In this document: positions 1 through 7,641 of the stretch, piece by piece
How the letters are laid out: each line of letters starts with the position of its first letter
How positions within the stretch are numbered: position 1 is the first letter of the stretch
Source of the DNA: Clostridiales bacterium
GTDB lineage: Bacteria; Bacillota; Clostridia; Peptostreptococcales; Acidaminobacteraceae
Assembly: GCA_016933835.1 (NCBI GenBank)
Contig: JAFGAC010000002.1
Location: 140,041-204,040, forward strand
Direction: 5' to 3'
DNA length: 64,000 nucleotides
Program-made: the position numbers and the translations under genes
The notes under the pieces: model-generated
Database searches by the model: none
Seen by the model: only the letters and a program-made list of their open reading frames with translations
What the model was told of the DNA's origin: nothing

Positions 1-381
1 AGTGGCAGCTGGTTGGAGCTTCTGACATACAAGGTGACAAAAGAATTCAAATTGGATGATATTGATGCATCTGTTTTATTCACATGGGATCATCGAATAA
101 AAAATTTTGAAAATGAAATTGACCTTTTAGCTACTGATAAAGGAAAATTGATTGTAGTGTCTTGTAAAGATACAAAGAAAATATCAAAAGATTATCTCAA
201 TGAAATAAATGTCAACTCTCATGAGTTAGGTGATGATAATGTTACTAAAATATTAGTAACGACTTCACATATGATAAATGATAGTTTCTTTCTTCGCGCA
301 AATGAACTTGATATTCACGTTATTGTTTTTGATGGGAAATATGATAAATTTGTAAAAAATATGAGAGATATTTTAACATAA
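1..381 (+). CDS. Card1/Can2-like (DUF1887) nuclease, C-terminal part
   Basis: This is the 3' end of a gene whose start lies outside the window. The frame is open from base 1 (reading SGSWLELLTYK), so the TTG at 13 is unlikely to be the start. The fragment has the order of conserved blocks of the DUF1887 family (CARF-linked PD-(D/E)XK nucleases such as Card1 and Can2): GSWLE, then NEIDLL, then a beta strand ending in SCK, then ILVTT, then RANELDIHVI near the end. NEIDLL and SCK would supply the metal-binding acidic residue and catalytic lysine of the PD-(D/E)XK core; a serine stands where some members have glutamate (ECK). The ligand-binding CARF half would be upstream, out of view. In the family these enzymes are switched on by cyclic tetra-adenylate made by type III CRISPR systems, but no CRISPR gene is visible here. 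The family call rests on recalled motif order only. Confidence 0.62.
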   Translation, partial: SGSWLELLTYKVTKEFKLDDIDASVLFTWDHRIKNFENEIDLLATDKGKLIVVSCKDTKKISKDYLNEINVNSHELGDDNVTKILVTTSHMINDSFFLRANELDIHVIVFDGKYDKFVKNMRDILT

Positions 382-383
382 AG

Positions 384-419
384 AAATCTCAGTTCAATTA
401 TGAACTGAGATTTTTGTAT
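384..419. terminator. Bidirectional hairpin terminator
   Basis: A perfect 13-bp inverted repeat (384-396 with 401-413, loop 397-400) is flanked by A-rich and T-rich tracts. It lies between two convergent genes and can end both the nuclease gene and fprA. Confidence 0.8.
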
Positions 420-1631
420 TTATTTCATTTTTTTTTCTAATAATCTATCGCCATAAGATTTTCCGAAGGCGATGATGGTTTCTTTTTCTGAATCGCTTGG
501 CTTGAAGTTTATTTTCAAACCATCCTCAAAAACTTTTAAGCGAAGTTGCTTGAAACGGCCGATTATATTTGGTACTGCTTCGCCAGACCATCCATAAGAA
601 CCGAAGGCAGAAACAAGTTTACCTGCATGAACAACAGGATTCATATCACTTAGTATGTCTTTGATTGGTGGAAGAATATCACTTACCATTGTAGGTGATC
701 CTAAAAGAATGCCATCTGCCCAATAAAGTTTTTCCATGACTTCTTTATACTCAGCTTCAACCATATCGTAAAGCGCTACATCGATGTCACCTGCTGAATG
801 GATGCCAATCTCCAGCAATTCAGCCATTTCCCGAGTGTAACCGTAAGCGGAGACATAAGGAATAATGACAGTATGTTTTTGATTTGGATTTTTCTCAGTA
901 GCCCAATCCATATATTGCTTGATGATTTCTTGCGGATCGATATCGATGACAGGACCATGTCCAGGTGCAATGATATCAATATCCAAATCCTTTATTTTAT
1001 TGGCTGCAGTTATAACATGTTGCTTATATGGTCCCATGATGACATCAAAATAATATTTTAAACTGCCTAGATAATCAGTTTTATCTGTCATTTTAGATAG
1101 CAGAATATCCTCATAGCAGTAATGTGTTCCAAATGAATCACATGTAAGCAGGGTTTTATCTTCTTTTACATATGTATATATGGAATCAGGCCAGTGAAGG
1201 AAAGGCGCCATGTAAAACTGAAGGGTCTTGTTTCCTAAGTCGATAGTGTCTCCATCTTTTACTATGATTGAATTAAATGGTTTATTGATAATAGCGCCTG
1301 CAAATTTTATAGCTGCGGCAGAACCGACTATCTGCACATTTGGTGCAAGCATCAATAATTTTTCCAGTGAACCTGAATGATCCGGCTCAGTATGATTGAT
1401 TACTACATAATCAATCTCTTCAGGTGTGATGTATTCTCTTAGCTTCTCTATATAAGAATCCCAAAACTTTACCTTGACTGTTTCAAAAAGGACTGTTTTT
1501 TTACTGCCTCTTAAAATATAGGAATTATATGAACTGCCAAATTCTGTGTACATGACGATATCAAATATTCTCAAGTTAGGATCCAGTGCTCCAACCCATA
1601 TAAAATCTTCTTTAATTTTCAAACTTTTCAT
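420..1631 (-). CDS. fprA: Flavo-diiron protein FprA (A-type flavoprotein)
   Basis: This cytoplasmic enzyme probably reduces oxygen to water (or NO to N2O) with electrons from rubredoxin. The 403-residue protein has the two expected domains. The first is a metallo-beta-lactamase-like half with the diiron motif HTEPDHSG near residue 83, further ligands in HWPD, CDSFGTH and APGHGPV. The second is a flavodoxin half from about residue 250 (VSAYGYTREMAE, then LGSPT) that binds FMN. The start at 1631 is chosen because AGGAGG lies six bases upstream; a longer frame to 1658 would run through that ribosome site. The gene is divergent from the rubredoxin operon, which fits rubredoxin being its electron donor. 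There is no extra rubredoxin or flavin reductase domain, so it is the short clostridial form. Confidence 0.93.
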   Translation of the reverse strand: MKSLKIKEDFIWVGALDPNLRIFDIVMYTEFGSSYNSYILRGSKKTVLFETVKVKFWDSYIEKLREYITPEEIDYVVINHTEPDHSGSLEKLLMLAPNVQIVGSAAAIKFAGAIINKPFNSIIVKDGDTIDLGNKTLQFYMAPFLHWPDSIYTYVKEDKTLLTCDSFGTHYCYEDILLSKMTDKTDYLGSLKYYFDVIMGPYKQHVITAANKIKDLDIDIIAPGHGPVIDIDPQEIIKQYMDWATEKNPNQKHTVIIPYVSAYGYTREMAELLEIGIHSAGDIDVALYDMVEAEYKEVMEKLYWADGILLGSPTMVSDILPPIKDILSDMNPVVHAGKLVSAFGSYGWSGEAVPNIIGRFKQLRLKVFEDGLKINFKPSDSEKETIIAFGKSYGDRLLEKKMK

Positions 1632-1662
1632 GTTTAACCTCCTTGAATAATAGTTCATCTAT

Positions 1663-1692
1663 ATTCTATCAGAAAAAAGACAAATTTTACAA
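1663..1692 (-). promoter_or_regulatory. Probable fprA promoter
   Basis: On the minus strand TTGTAA (1687-1692) and TAGAAT (1663-1668) are separated by 18 bases, upstream of the fprA ribosome site. It is a moderate match to a housekeeping promoter. Confidence 0.4.
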
Positions 1693-1697
1693 ATGAA

Positions 1698-1745
1698 TTG
1701 ACTGATATATAAATTGATGTTATAATAAATTTGTAATGATTACAA
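1698..1745 (+). promoter_or_regulatory. Consensus promoter with PerR/Fur-type operator
   Basis: TTGACT (1698-1703), 17 bases, then TATAAT (1721-1726) form an almost perfect housekeeping promoter for the rubredoxin-perR-desulfoferrodoxin-ferritin-rubrerythrin operon. Immediately downstream, across the expected start point, lies TTGTAATGATTACAA (1731-1745), a perfect 7-1-7 inverted repeat. PerR and Fur proteins bind 7-1-7 repeats of similar sequence (PerR: TTATAATnATTATAA). A perR gene is inside the operon, so autoregulated peroxide control is the likely arrangement. The binding itself is inferred. Confidence 0.75.
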
Positions 1746-1825
1746 TATAAAATTATAAATTAACTGATTTGAGTTTAACTTGTTGGGTATTATTGTACTA
1801 GTAAATTTAAAGGAGGTATTTTATT

Positions 1826-1987
1826 ATGCAAAAGTATATTTGTACGGCATGTCAATTTATTTATGATCCTGAAGTAGGCGATCCAGATGGAGGTATTGCA
1901 CCGGGAACAGCATTTGAAGATATTCCAGAAGATTGGGTATGTCCAGTCTGTGGCGTAAGCAAAGATTTTTTTGAATTAGTAGAATAA
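1826..1987 (+). CDS. Rubredoxin 1
   Basis: A 53-residue one-iron electron carrier. It has the two cysteine pairs that hold the iron, CTAC at residues 6-9 and CPVCG at 39-43, and the conserved stretch [21 protein letters not shown] typical of the family. AGGAGG lies just upstream of the ATG. It is the first gene of the operon and probably passes electrons to FprA, rubrerythrin and desulfoferrodoxin. It differs from its two neighbours in the first strand (QFIYDPEVG rather than GYEYDP). Confidence 0.95.
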   Translation: MQKYICTACQFIYDPEVGDPDGGIAPGTAFEDIPEDWVCPVCGVSKDFFELVE

Positions 1988-2005
1988 TATTAAGGGGGAA
2001 ATTAT

Positions 2006-2164
2006 ATGATATATGTATGTACAGCTTGTGGTTATGAATATGATCCAAAAGTAGGCGATCCAGATAGTGGTATTGCACCGGGTACTTCATTCGAAGATAT
2101 ACCAGAAGATTGGGTATGTCCGATTTGTGGTGTCAGCAAAGATATGTTTGAACTTGTAGAATAA
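2006..2164 (+). CDS. Rubredoxin 2
   Basis: A 52-residue rubredoxin with CTACG (residues 5-9) and CPICG (38-42). It follows the first rubredoxin after 18 bases with its own GGGGGA ribosome site. The protein is very close to the other two, differing by K for E after DP, and by DSG for DGG. The copy arose by tandem duplication. Confidence 0.95.
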   Translation: MIYVCTACGYEYDPKVGDPDSGIAPGTSFEDIPEDWVCPICGVSKDMFELVE

Positions 2165-2190
2165 TAAATCATTTTAAGGAGGCATAAATT

Positions 2191-2349
2191 ATGAAATATG
2201 TATGTGTAGCTTGTGGTTATGAATATGATCCTGAAATGGGCGATCCAGATGGTGGCATTGCACCTGGAACAGCATTTTCAGATATACCGGAAGATTGGGT
2301 ATGTCCTATATGTGGCGTTGGGAAGGATATGTTCGAACCGATCGAGTAG
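2191..2349 (+). CDS. Rubredoxin 3
   Basis: A 52-residue rubredoxin with CVACG (residues 5-9) and CPICG (38-42), preceded by AAGGAGG. It is the third of three adjacent copies and the most different at its end ([11 protein letters not shown]). It lies 18 bases before perR, so all three are probably made from one message. Confidence 0.95.
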   Translation: MKYVCVACGYEYDPEMGDPDGGIAPGTAFSDIPEDWVCPICGVGKDMFEPIE

Positions 2350-2367
2350 TGAAAGGGATGAACTAAA

Positions 2368-2790
2368 ATGAAAAACTTGAAGATGGATAATATCAGAGAC
2401 TATTTGATGACAAATGACATCAAACCTTCGTATCAAAGAATAAGAATCTATGAATATTTAATGAATTCTTATGATCATCCGAGAGTTGATGAAATTTACA
2501 AAGCTCTAATTGATGAAATTCCAACTTTATCTAAGACAACTGTCTATAATACATTGAATCTTTTTATAGAAAAAGGAATTATTCATATGGTGACAATTGA
2601 AGGTACTGAAGTCAGATATGATGTGGATATTTCAGATCATGGACATTTTAAATGTGACGTATGTGGTAAAGTCTATGATTTTAAAGCTGATATTGTTGAA
2701 ATTGAAACAAATCTAGGAGAGTCTTTTATTATCAATCAGAAAGATTTGTTTTTTAGGGGAATTTGTCCTAGTTGTAGCGTTAAAAATTAG
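2368..2790 (+). CDS. perR: Peroxide-responsive Fur-family repressor PerR
   Basis: A 140-residue Fur-family regulator. The N-terminal half is a winged helix with the recognition helix region [18 protein letters not shown] (about residues 50-67). The C-terminal half has the regulatory metal ligands in [14 protein letters not shown], an aspartate in FKADIVEIE where PerR has the key Asp (Fur has Glu), and two CxxC pairs (CDVC and CPSC) that bind structural zinc. In PerR, iron-catalysed oxidation of the histidines by peroxide releases the operator. Its place inside an operon of peroxide- and oxygen-scavenging genes under a 7-1-7 box supports PerR rather than Fur or Zur. The distinction is an inference. 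Confidence 0.85.
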   Translation: MKNLKMDNIRDYLMTNDIKPSYQRIRIYEYLMNSYDHPRVDEIYKALIDEIPTLSKTTVYNTLNLFIEKGIIHMVTIEGTEVRYDVDISDHGHFKCDVCGKVYDFKADIVEIETNLGESFIINQKDLFFRGICPSCSVKN

Positions 2791-2804
2791 AGGAGGGTCT
2801 TGAA

Positions 2805-3188
2805 TTGCCAAAAAGAAATGAAGTATATAAATGTGAAATTTGTGGAAATATAGTAGAAGTATATGAAGGAAGAGCGGGTGCATTAGTCTGCTGCGGTCAG
2901 GAAATGGATTTATTGGAAGAAAAATCAGCAGATTCAACAACTGAGAAACATGTTCCAGTCATTGAAAAAATCGAAGGTGGTTATAAAGTAACTGTCGGAT
3001 CAACTATTCATCCTATGACAGAAGCACATTCAATTCAATGGATCGAATTGATTACTGATAAAGACGAAGTGTTGACAGTTTATTTGAAACCAGGTGAAGA
3101 GCCTGTTGCTTGTTTTAAGACAAAAGCTGAAAAAGTGACTGCAAGAGAATATTGCAACTTGCATGGACTGTGGAAAAACGAGGCATAA
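2805..3188 (+). CDS. dfx: Desulfoferrodoxin (superoxide reductase)
   Basis: Reduces superoxide to hydrogen peroxide in the cytoplasm without making oxygen. The 127-residue protein has the N-terminal desulforedoxin domain with CEIC and the adjacent pair CCGQ that bind the FeCys4 centre, then the superoxide reductase domain with the active-site ligands EKHVP, HPMTEAH and CNLHGLW (four His and one Cys). This is the two-iron class I enzyme. It starts with TTG at 2805; AGGAGGG lies seven bases upstream and there is no ATG in a better place. It follows perR by 14 bases. Rubredoxin from the same operon is the known electron donor for the family. Confidence 0.95.
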   Translation: MPKRNEVYKCEICGNIVEVYEGRAGALVCCGQEMDLLEEKSADSTTEKHVPVIEKIEGGYKVTVGSTIHPMTEAHSIQWIELITDKDEVLTVYLKPGEEPVACFKTKAEKVTAREYCNLHGLWKNEA

Positions 3189-3206
3189 TAGGGAGGAATT
3201 TTATTA

Positions 3207-3716
3207 ATGATTAGTAAAAAAATAGTAGATACTATTAACGCACAAATAAATGAAGAACTATTTTCTTCGTATTTATATTTATCGATGGCAGCTTATTTTG
3301 AGAATATGAGTTTAACCGGATTTGCAAACTGGATGAGAATACAAGCGCAGGAAGAACAATTTCATGCAATGAAATTTTTCGATTATTTGATTGAACGCGG
3401 TGGTGAAGTAGAGCTTTTGGCAATTGAAAAACCAGAGAATAAATGGGATTCAATTTTGATTGCATTTGAAGAAACGCTTAAACATGAAGAACACATCACT
3501 GAAAGAATCAATAATCTTGTTTCAATAGCATTTGATGAAAAAGATTATGCAGCTCAGAATTTCCTTCAGTGGTATGTGGATGAACAAGTTGAAGAAGAAG
3601 CGGCAGCCTCTCAAATTTTAGAACAATTGAGATTCCTAGGTGAGAATAAACATGGCTTGTTGATGTTAGATCGTGAATTTAGAACAAGAGTTTTTACACC
3701 GCCAGTAACAGCATAG
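3207..3716 (+). CDS. ftnA: Non-haem ferritin
   Basis: Stores iron as a ferric core inside a 24-subunit shell. The 169-residue protein is the usual length of bacterial ferritin and shows the ferroxidase ligands NEELFSSYLYL (first Glu, about residue 16), EEQFHAMKFFDY (Glu and His) and the later DEQVEEE on the fourth helix, where Gln and Glu close the site. No haem-binding Met at the bacterioferritin position is evident. It lies in the peroxide operon, 18 bases after desulfoferrodoxin, consistent with PerR control of iron sequestration. Confidence 0.92.
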   Translation: MISKKIVDTINAQINEELFSSYLYLSMAAYFENMSLTGFANWMRIQAQEEQFHAMKFFDYLIERGGEVELLAIEKPENKWDSILIAFEETLKHEEHITERINNLVSIAFDEKDYAAQNFLQWYVDEQVEEEAAASQILEQLRFLGENKHGLLMLDREFRTRVFTPPVTA

Positions 3717-3741
3717 TTAAAAATAGGGGGAATTTATAAAT

Positions 3742-4317
3742 ATGAAGAGTATAAAAGGTACACTTACAGAGCAAAATTTATTGAAATCTTTTGCAGGAGA
3801 ATCTCAAGCAAGAGGTCGTTATAATATGTTTGCAAAGCAAGCAAAAAAAGAAGGATACAATCAAATTTCAAAATTGTTTGAAGAAACTGCTGACAATGAG
3901 AGAGTACATGCTGAAAGATTCTTTAAATTTCTTGAAGGTGGCATGGTGACAATAGAAGCTTCTTATCCTGCAGGAATTGTTGGTTCTACTTTTGACAATT
4001 TGATAGCAGCAGCTGCTGGTGAACATGAGGAACACGAAGATCTGTATCCTGAGTTTGCAAGAATTGCAAAGGAAGAGGGTTTTCCTGAAATAGCAGCAGC
4101 CTATTTGATGATTGCGAAAGTTGAAAAAGAACATGAAAAACGCTATTTGAAATTAGCTGAAAACATTGATCAAGGCATTGTCTTTAAAAAAGAAGAACCT
4201 GTAAGATGGAAATGTGACAAATGTGGTTATGTGCATGAGGGACCTGAAGCGCCTGATAAGTGTCCTGCATGTCTACATCCTAAAGAATATTTTGAAATTA
4301 AAGAGACAAATTATTAA
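3742..4317 (+). CDS. rbr: Rubrerythrin
   Basis: An NAD(P)H peroxidase acting through rubredoxin. The 191-residue protein has an N-terminal four-helix diiron domain (ligands in FAGESQARGRY, ETADNERVHAERF, AAGEHEEHEDLY and AKVEKEHEKRY) and a C-terminal rubredoxin-like FeCys4 domain with CDKCGY (about residue 155) and CPAC (about 172). This is the classical domain order. It is the last gene before a strong terminator, so it closes the PerR operon. Confidence 0.95.
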   Translation: MKSIKGTLTEQNLLKSFAGESQARGRYNMFAKQAKKEGYNQISKLFEETADNERVHAERFFKFLEGGMVTIEASYPAGIVGSTFDNLIAAAAGEHEEHEDLYPEFARIAKEEGFPEIAAAYLMIAKVEKEHEKRYLKLAENIDQGIVFKKEEPVRWKCDKCGYVHEGPEAPDKCPACLHPKEYFEIKETNY

Positions 4318-4322
4318 AGGAT

Positions 4323-4346
4323 GCACAGCCTCGGCTGTGCTTTTTT
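4323..4346 (+). terminator. Intrinsic terminator of the peroxide-defence operon
   Basis: The GC-rich repeat GCACAGCC / GGCTGTGC (4323-4340) is followed by six T residues. It starts a few bases after the rubrerythrin stop codon. Confidence 0.9.
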
Positions 4347-4368
4347 ATAAGTCTAGAGGAGAAGTTAT

Positions 4369-5172
4369 ATGAATTTTAATTGGCTGGCAGAGTTTGGACC
4401 TGTTCAACAGGCTTTTTTTGCAACAATGTTTACATGGGCTGTCACTGCTTTAGGTGCTGCAATGGTTTTTTTCTTTAAGGAAATAAAAAAAGAAGTTCTT
4501 ACACTTATGTTGGGTTTTGCAGCAGGTGTAATGATTGCGGCGAGCTATTGGTCGCTTTTGGCACCGGCAATTGAAATGTCTGACGGGTCATGGGTTCCGG
4601 CAACAATTGGATTTCTCTTTGGTGGTATCTTTTTATGGGGAGCGGACCATGTAATGCCGCATCTTCACTTAGGCTTGCCTTTAGAAGAAGCGGAAGGCAT
4701 TAAAACAAAGTGGCAAAGAAGCATTCTTTTAGTTTTAGCAATAACACTACATAATATTCCTGAAGGTCTTGCAGTTGGTGTTGCATTTGGTGCAGTTGCA
4801 TCCGGATTGCCATCGGCTTCTCTGGCAGGTGCAGTTGCATTGGCGGTAGGAATCGGTATACAAAATTTTCCGGAAGGCGCGGCTGTTTCAATTCCACTGA
4901 GAAGAGAAGGGTTGTCACGATGGAAAGCATTCCAATACGGACAGATGTCAGGCGTTGTTGAACCTATTGCAGGTGTGGCAGGTGCAGCACTTGTATTGAT
5001 AATGCGACCTATTCTACCTTATGCGCTGGCTTTTGCAGCTGGTGCTATGATTTATGTAGTGGTTGAGGAGCTTATTCCTGAGGCACATGTGGAATCTCAC
5101 AGTCATGCAGCGACACTTGGCGTCATGTTGGGATTTGCGATCATGATGACACTTGATGTTGCTTTGGGATAG
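4369..5172 (+). CDS. ZIP-family divalent metal transporter
   Basis: A 267-residue inner-membrane protein with about eight hydrophobic segments, likely importing zinc, iron or manganese. The two signature helices are present: [14 protein letters not shown] (about residue 128) and [13 protein letters not shown] (about 166), which build the binuclear metal site. A His-containing loop, HVMPHLHLG, follows the third helix. It is of the GufA/ZupT type. It has its own ribosome site (AGAGGAGAAG) after the rubrerythrin terminator, so read-through or a separate promoter is needed. Iron or manganese supply would fit the neighbouring ferritin and PerR genes, but the substrate cannot be read from the sequence. 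Confidence 0.9.
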   Translation: MNFNWLAEFGPVQQAFFATMFTWAVTALGAAMVFFFKEIKKEVLTLMLGFAAGVMIAASYWSLLAPAIEMSDGSWVPATIGFLFGGIFLWGADHVMPHLHLGLPLEEAEGIKTKWQRSILLVLAITLHNIPEGLAVGVAFGAVASGLPSASLAGAVALAVGIGIQNFPEGAAVSIPLRREGLSRWKAFQYGQMSGVVEPIAGVAGAALVLIMRPILPYALAFAAGAMIYVVVEELIPEAHVESHSHAATLGVMLGFAIMMTLDVALG

Positions 5173-5201
5173 TATTTAATGAAAATTAAAAGCAAATGAA
5201 T

Positions 5202-5240
5202 AAAATCCTTGAGGAATTCAACTATTTCTCCAAGGATTTT
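5202..5240. terminator. Bidirectional terminator between convergent genes
   Basis: AAAATCCTTG (5202-5211) pairs with CAAGGATTTT (5231-5240), followed by a T-rich run on the plus strand and preceded by A residues that serve the minus strand. The right arm overlaps the last codons of the RNase H gene. Confidence 0.7.
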
Positions 5241-5773
5241 TCTTTTTCTATGCCAATATTGGCAAGAGCATCAGCTCTGTTGTTGAAATTTACTATTTCA
5301 AGATATCTTGAGTATTCAATGGGACCATTGTATTCTTGATATTTTACATACCATTTTTTTAATTCGGACTCTTTCTTGATATCTAGATGGCCTTTGATGC
5401 GATTGAAATTAATATCAGAAAATTTATTGATCAAATCCAATAATATAATCCAGAGATCTTTGTTTTCTACTGGACTTTTTGTTGAAGTTTTCCATCCATT
5501 TAAGAGCCATTTATCATACCATCTTTTTTTGAAACATTCTATTAAATAAGAACTGTCAGAGTAGATATTGACAATGATTTCAGTTTCTTTCAAAGCCTTT
5601 AGACCCTCGATTAGAGCCATCATTTCCATTCTGTTGTTTGTCGTATTTGATTGAGAACCACAGAGTTCTTTTGTTACCCCTTTGAATTCAAGGATAGCAC
5701 CCCATCCGCCAAAGTTAATTTCATTTTGGTTATTTGAACATCCTCCATCGGTATAGATATTGACTGTTTTCAA
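5222..5773 (-). CDS. rnhA: Ribonuclease HI
   Basis: Cleaves the RNA strand of RNA/DNA hybrids. The protein (183 residues from the chosen start) has the RNase H fold with the carboxylate set: Asp in YTDGGCS at the N-terminus, Glu in NNRMEMMALIEGL, Asp in IYSDSSYLIE, and Asp in NNRADALANIG at the C-terminal end. The basic loop KRWYDKWLLNGWKTS is the handle region. The TTG at 5773 is preferred because AGGTGA lies six to seven bases before it; a GTG at 5782 would overlap that site. There is an extra stretch of about 20 residues (KKESELKKWYVKYQEY) between the third strand region and the last Asp compared with the E. coli enzyme. Confidence 0.85.
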   Translation of the reverse strand: MKTVNIYTDGGCSNNQNEINFGGWGAILEFKGVTKELCGSQSNTTNNRMEMMALIEGLKALKETEIIVNIYSDSSYLIECFKKRWYDKWLLNGWKTSTKSPVENKDLWIILLDLINKFSDINFNRIKGHLDIKKESELKKWYVKYQEYNGPIEYSRYLEIVNFNNRADALANIGIEKEKSLEK

Positions 5774-5856
5774 ATTTTTCACCTGCCTAAAAACAATTAT
5801 AGCATAAGTCGATTAATTTCAAAATATTTGTGTATCTATATTACGGAGGCGATAAT

Positions 5857-7278
5857 ATGTTCAAAACTGTTGAGGAAGCAATTTTGTATTGTGATAAGGA
5901 GAATGTGAAATTTATTGATTTCAAATTGATTGATTTATCAGGGAAATGGCATCATTTAACAATTACTTCCAATAAATTGATGAGTGAATTATTTGAAAAA
6001 GGGATTGGGTTTGATGGTTCAAGTTATGGATTTTTAACGGTTGAAAAGTCAGATATGGTATTCAAACCCGTTTTAGAAAGTGCTTTCATAGATCCTTTTG
6101 TTGAAGAGAAGACATTGGTGATGATGACAGAAATTTTCTATACAGATGGGGAAAGATTTGAATCAGATCCTAGATACATAGCTGCAAAGGCTGAAAATTA
6201 CATATATTCAACGGGAATTTCAAATAAAATTCTTCTCGGTCCTGAATTTGAATTTTATATTTTAAATCAAATTGGTATAAAATCTGCACCCCATGATTTC
6301 GGAGTTAAAATGGACTCTGAAAATGCACAATGGAATATGGGAGACGATTATGGAAATTTAGGTTATAAAGTAATGAATCATAAAGGTTATCATGTTGATC
6401 TGCCCTATGACATCAATTTCAACTTGAGAAATAAGATGGTATCCTTGCTTGAAGAAAATGATATAGAGGTCAAGTATCATCACCCTGAGGTAGGTGGACC
6501 AGGTCAAATGGAGATTGAAATTGATTTCGATTCACTGTTGCGTGTTTCTGATAAGACGATGAAAATAAAATATCTGGTGAAAAATGAAGCGATAAGAAAT
6601 GGAAAGACAGTCACTTTCATGCCAAAGCCTTTTTATGGAGAAGCTGGAAGTGGCATGCATGTGCATATCAACATGTATAAAAATGATCAACCTGTTTTCT
6701 ATGATGAAAAAGGATATTCCAATATGAGTAAAGAGGCGCTCTATGCCATTGGCGGAATTTTGAAACATGCACCATCCATTATGGCGTTCACGAATCCGAG
6801 TACAAATTCATTCAAAAGACTGGTGCCTGGATATGAGGCACCTGTCAGTTTGTGTTTTGGAAACTCAAATAGAAGTGCAGTAATCAGGATTCCGGGATAT
6901 GCAAATGCTCCCTTAGACAAACGATTTGAATTCAGATCATCAGATGCTACGATGAATCCGTATTTAGGATATTCTGCTATCATGCTAGCAGCAATTGATG
7001 GCATAAAGAACAAAATTGACCCATCTGAGAATGGGTTTGGTCCTATTGATGACAATATATTTGAGATGTCAGAGGCTGAAAGAGAAAATATAAAAGCGCT
7101 ACCTCATAATCTAGAAGAGGTAGTAGGTGCATTGAAATCAGATTATGAATTTTTACTGCAGGGACAATCTTTTTCAATGAATATAATAAAAGACCAGATT
7201 CAATCTCTTTTAAAACAGCATTATGAAGTTAACAGTTATCCTACTTATAAAGAATTTGAAATGTATTATGATTTATGA
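5857..7278 (+). CDS. glnA: Glutamine synthetase, type I
   Basis: Makes glutamine from glutamate, ammonia and ATP. The 473-residue protein has the beta-grasp N-terminal domain (FIDFKLIDLSGKWHHL, DGSSYGF) and the catalytic domain with GPEFEFYIL, the metal-binding GSGMHVHIN, the ATP/glutamate loop NPSTNSFKRLVPGYEAPV, and the RFEFRSSDATMNPYLGYSAIMLA block. It lacks the adenylylation-tyrosine region of the proteobacterial enzyme, as expected in Firmicutes. The ATG at 5857 follows GGAGG by six bases. The gene stands alone with a terminator right after it and no glnR beside it. Confidence 0.95.
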   Translation: MFKTVEEAILYCDKENVKFIDFKLIDLSGKWHHLTITSNKLMSELFEKGIGFDGSSYGFLTVEKSDMVFKPVLESAFIDPFVEEKTLVMMTEIFYTDGERFESDPRYIAAKAENYIYSTGISNKILLGPEFEFYILNQIGIKSAPHDFGVKMDSENAQWNMGDDYGNLGYKVMNHKGYHVDLPYDINFNLRNKMVSLLEENDIEVKYHHPEVGGPGQMEIEIDFDSLLRVSDKTMKIKYLVKNEAIRNGKTVTFMPKPFYGEAGSGMHVHINMYKNDQPVFYDEKGYSNMSKEALYAIGGILKHAPSIMAFTNPSTNSFKRLVPGYEAPVSLCFGNSNRSAVIRIPGYANAPLDKRFEFRSSDATMNPYLGYSAIMLAAIDGIKNKIDPSENGFGPIDDNIFEMSEAERENIKALPHNLEEVVGALKSDYEFLLQGQSFSMNIIKDQIQSLLKQHYEVNSYPTYKEFEMYYDL

Positions 7279-7284
7279 TAATGA

Positions 7285-7311
7285 AAAAAACGACTTTTAA
7301 GTCGTTTTTTT
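7285..7311. terminator. Bidirectional terminator (glnA and minus-strand sRNA 1)
   Basis: AAAAAACGACTT pairs with AAGTCGTTTTTT. On the plus strand it ends glnA; on the minus strand it ends the first of two predicted small RNAs. Confidence 0.8.
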
Positions 7312-7410
7312 CTTCTTAGGGGGGAATTAATTTTCTATTTATATTTGAACAAACACAGAATCTGAAAGGGGGATAACAGGTTCTCGTTTGAGAATCAGGC
7401 TTTGTTTGTT
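7285..7410 (-). ncRNA. Predicted small RNA, copy 1
   Basis: Read on the minus strand, a promoter (7417-7444) gives a start near 7410 and the hairpin 7285-7311 ends it, making about 125 nt. The body holds a hairpin around GATTCTC / GAGAACC and AACAAAC / GTTTGTT, and two C-rich single-stranded patches: ATCCCCCTTT (complement of 7365-7374) and AATTCCCCCCTAA (complement of 7316-7328). Such C-rich patches resemble those used by Firmicutes sRNAs (for example RsaE/RoxS) to pair with ribosome-binding sites. Some paired positions differ between the copies in a compatible way. The function is unknown. Confidence 0.6.
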
Positions 7411-7416
7411 TTCTTA

Positions 7417-7444
7417 ATCTAATAATACGCCCTAATTGTGATAA
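7417..7444 (-). promoter_or_regulatory. Promoter of sRNA copy 1
   Basis: On the minus strand TTATCA (7439-7444), 16 bases, then TTAGAT (7417-7422). The 16-base spacer is almost identical to that of the copy-2 promoter. Confidence 0.5.
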
Positions 7445-7504
7445 AATTATGTTGTAGTTGCTAATGGTTGAAAAATTAAAACAACTAGAATAATTTCATA
7501 GGTA

Positions 7505-7635
7505 AAGAAAAAGGCGACTTTTCGGTCGTCTTTTTCTTTCCTTGGGGAGGAATTTAATTTTCATATATTTGAACAAACACAGAATCTGAAAGGGGGATAA
7601 CAGGTTCTTGTTCGAGAAGCTAGCGTTTGTTGTAC
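7505..7635 (-). ncRNA. Predicted small RNA, copy 2
   Basis: The second copy starts near 7635 on the minus strand and ends at the hairpin 7510-7533 with its U-run at 7507-7512, giving about 130 nt. The C-rich patches are ATCCCCCTTT (complement of 7589-7598) and CCTCCCCAAGG (complement of 7540-7550); the latter contains CCTCC, an exact anti-Shine-Dalgarno sequence. The outer stem AACAAAC / GTTTGTT is kept, with neighbouring bases changed relative to copy 1. Confidence 0.6.
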
Positions 7636-7641
7636 TTCTTG

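Noticed and set aside
1857..2090. Minus-strand open frame across the rubredoxin genes
   Set aside because: It lies opposite clearly coding rubredoxins, has low-complexity translation and no ribosome site. It also repeats because the rubredoxins repeat.
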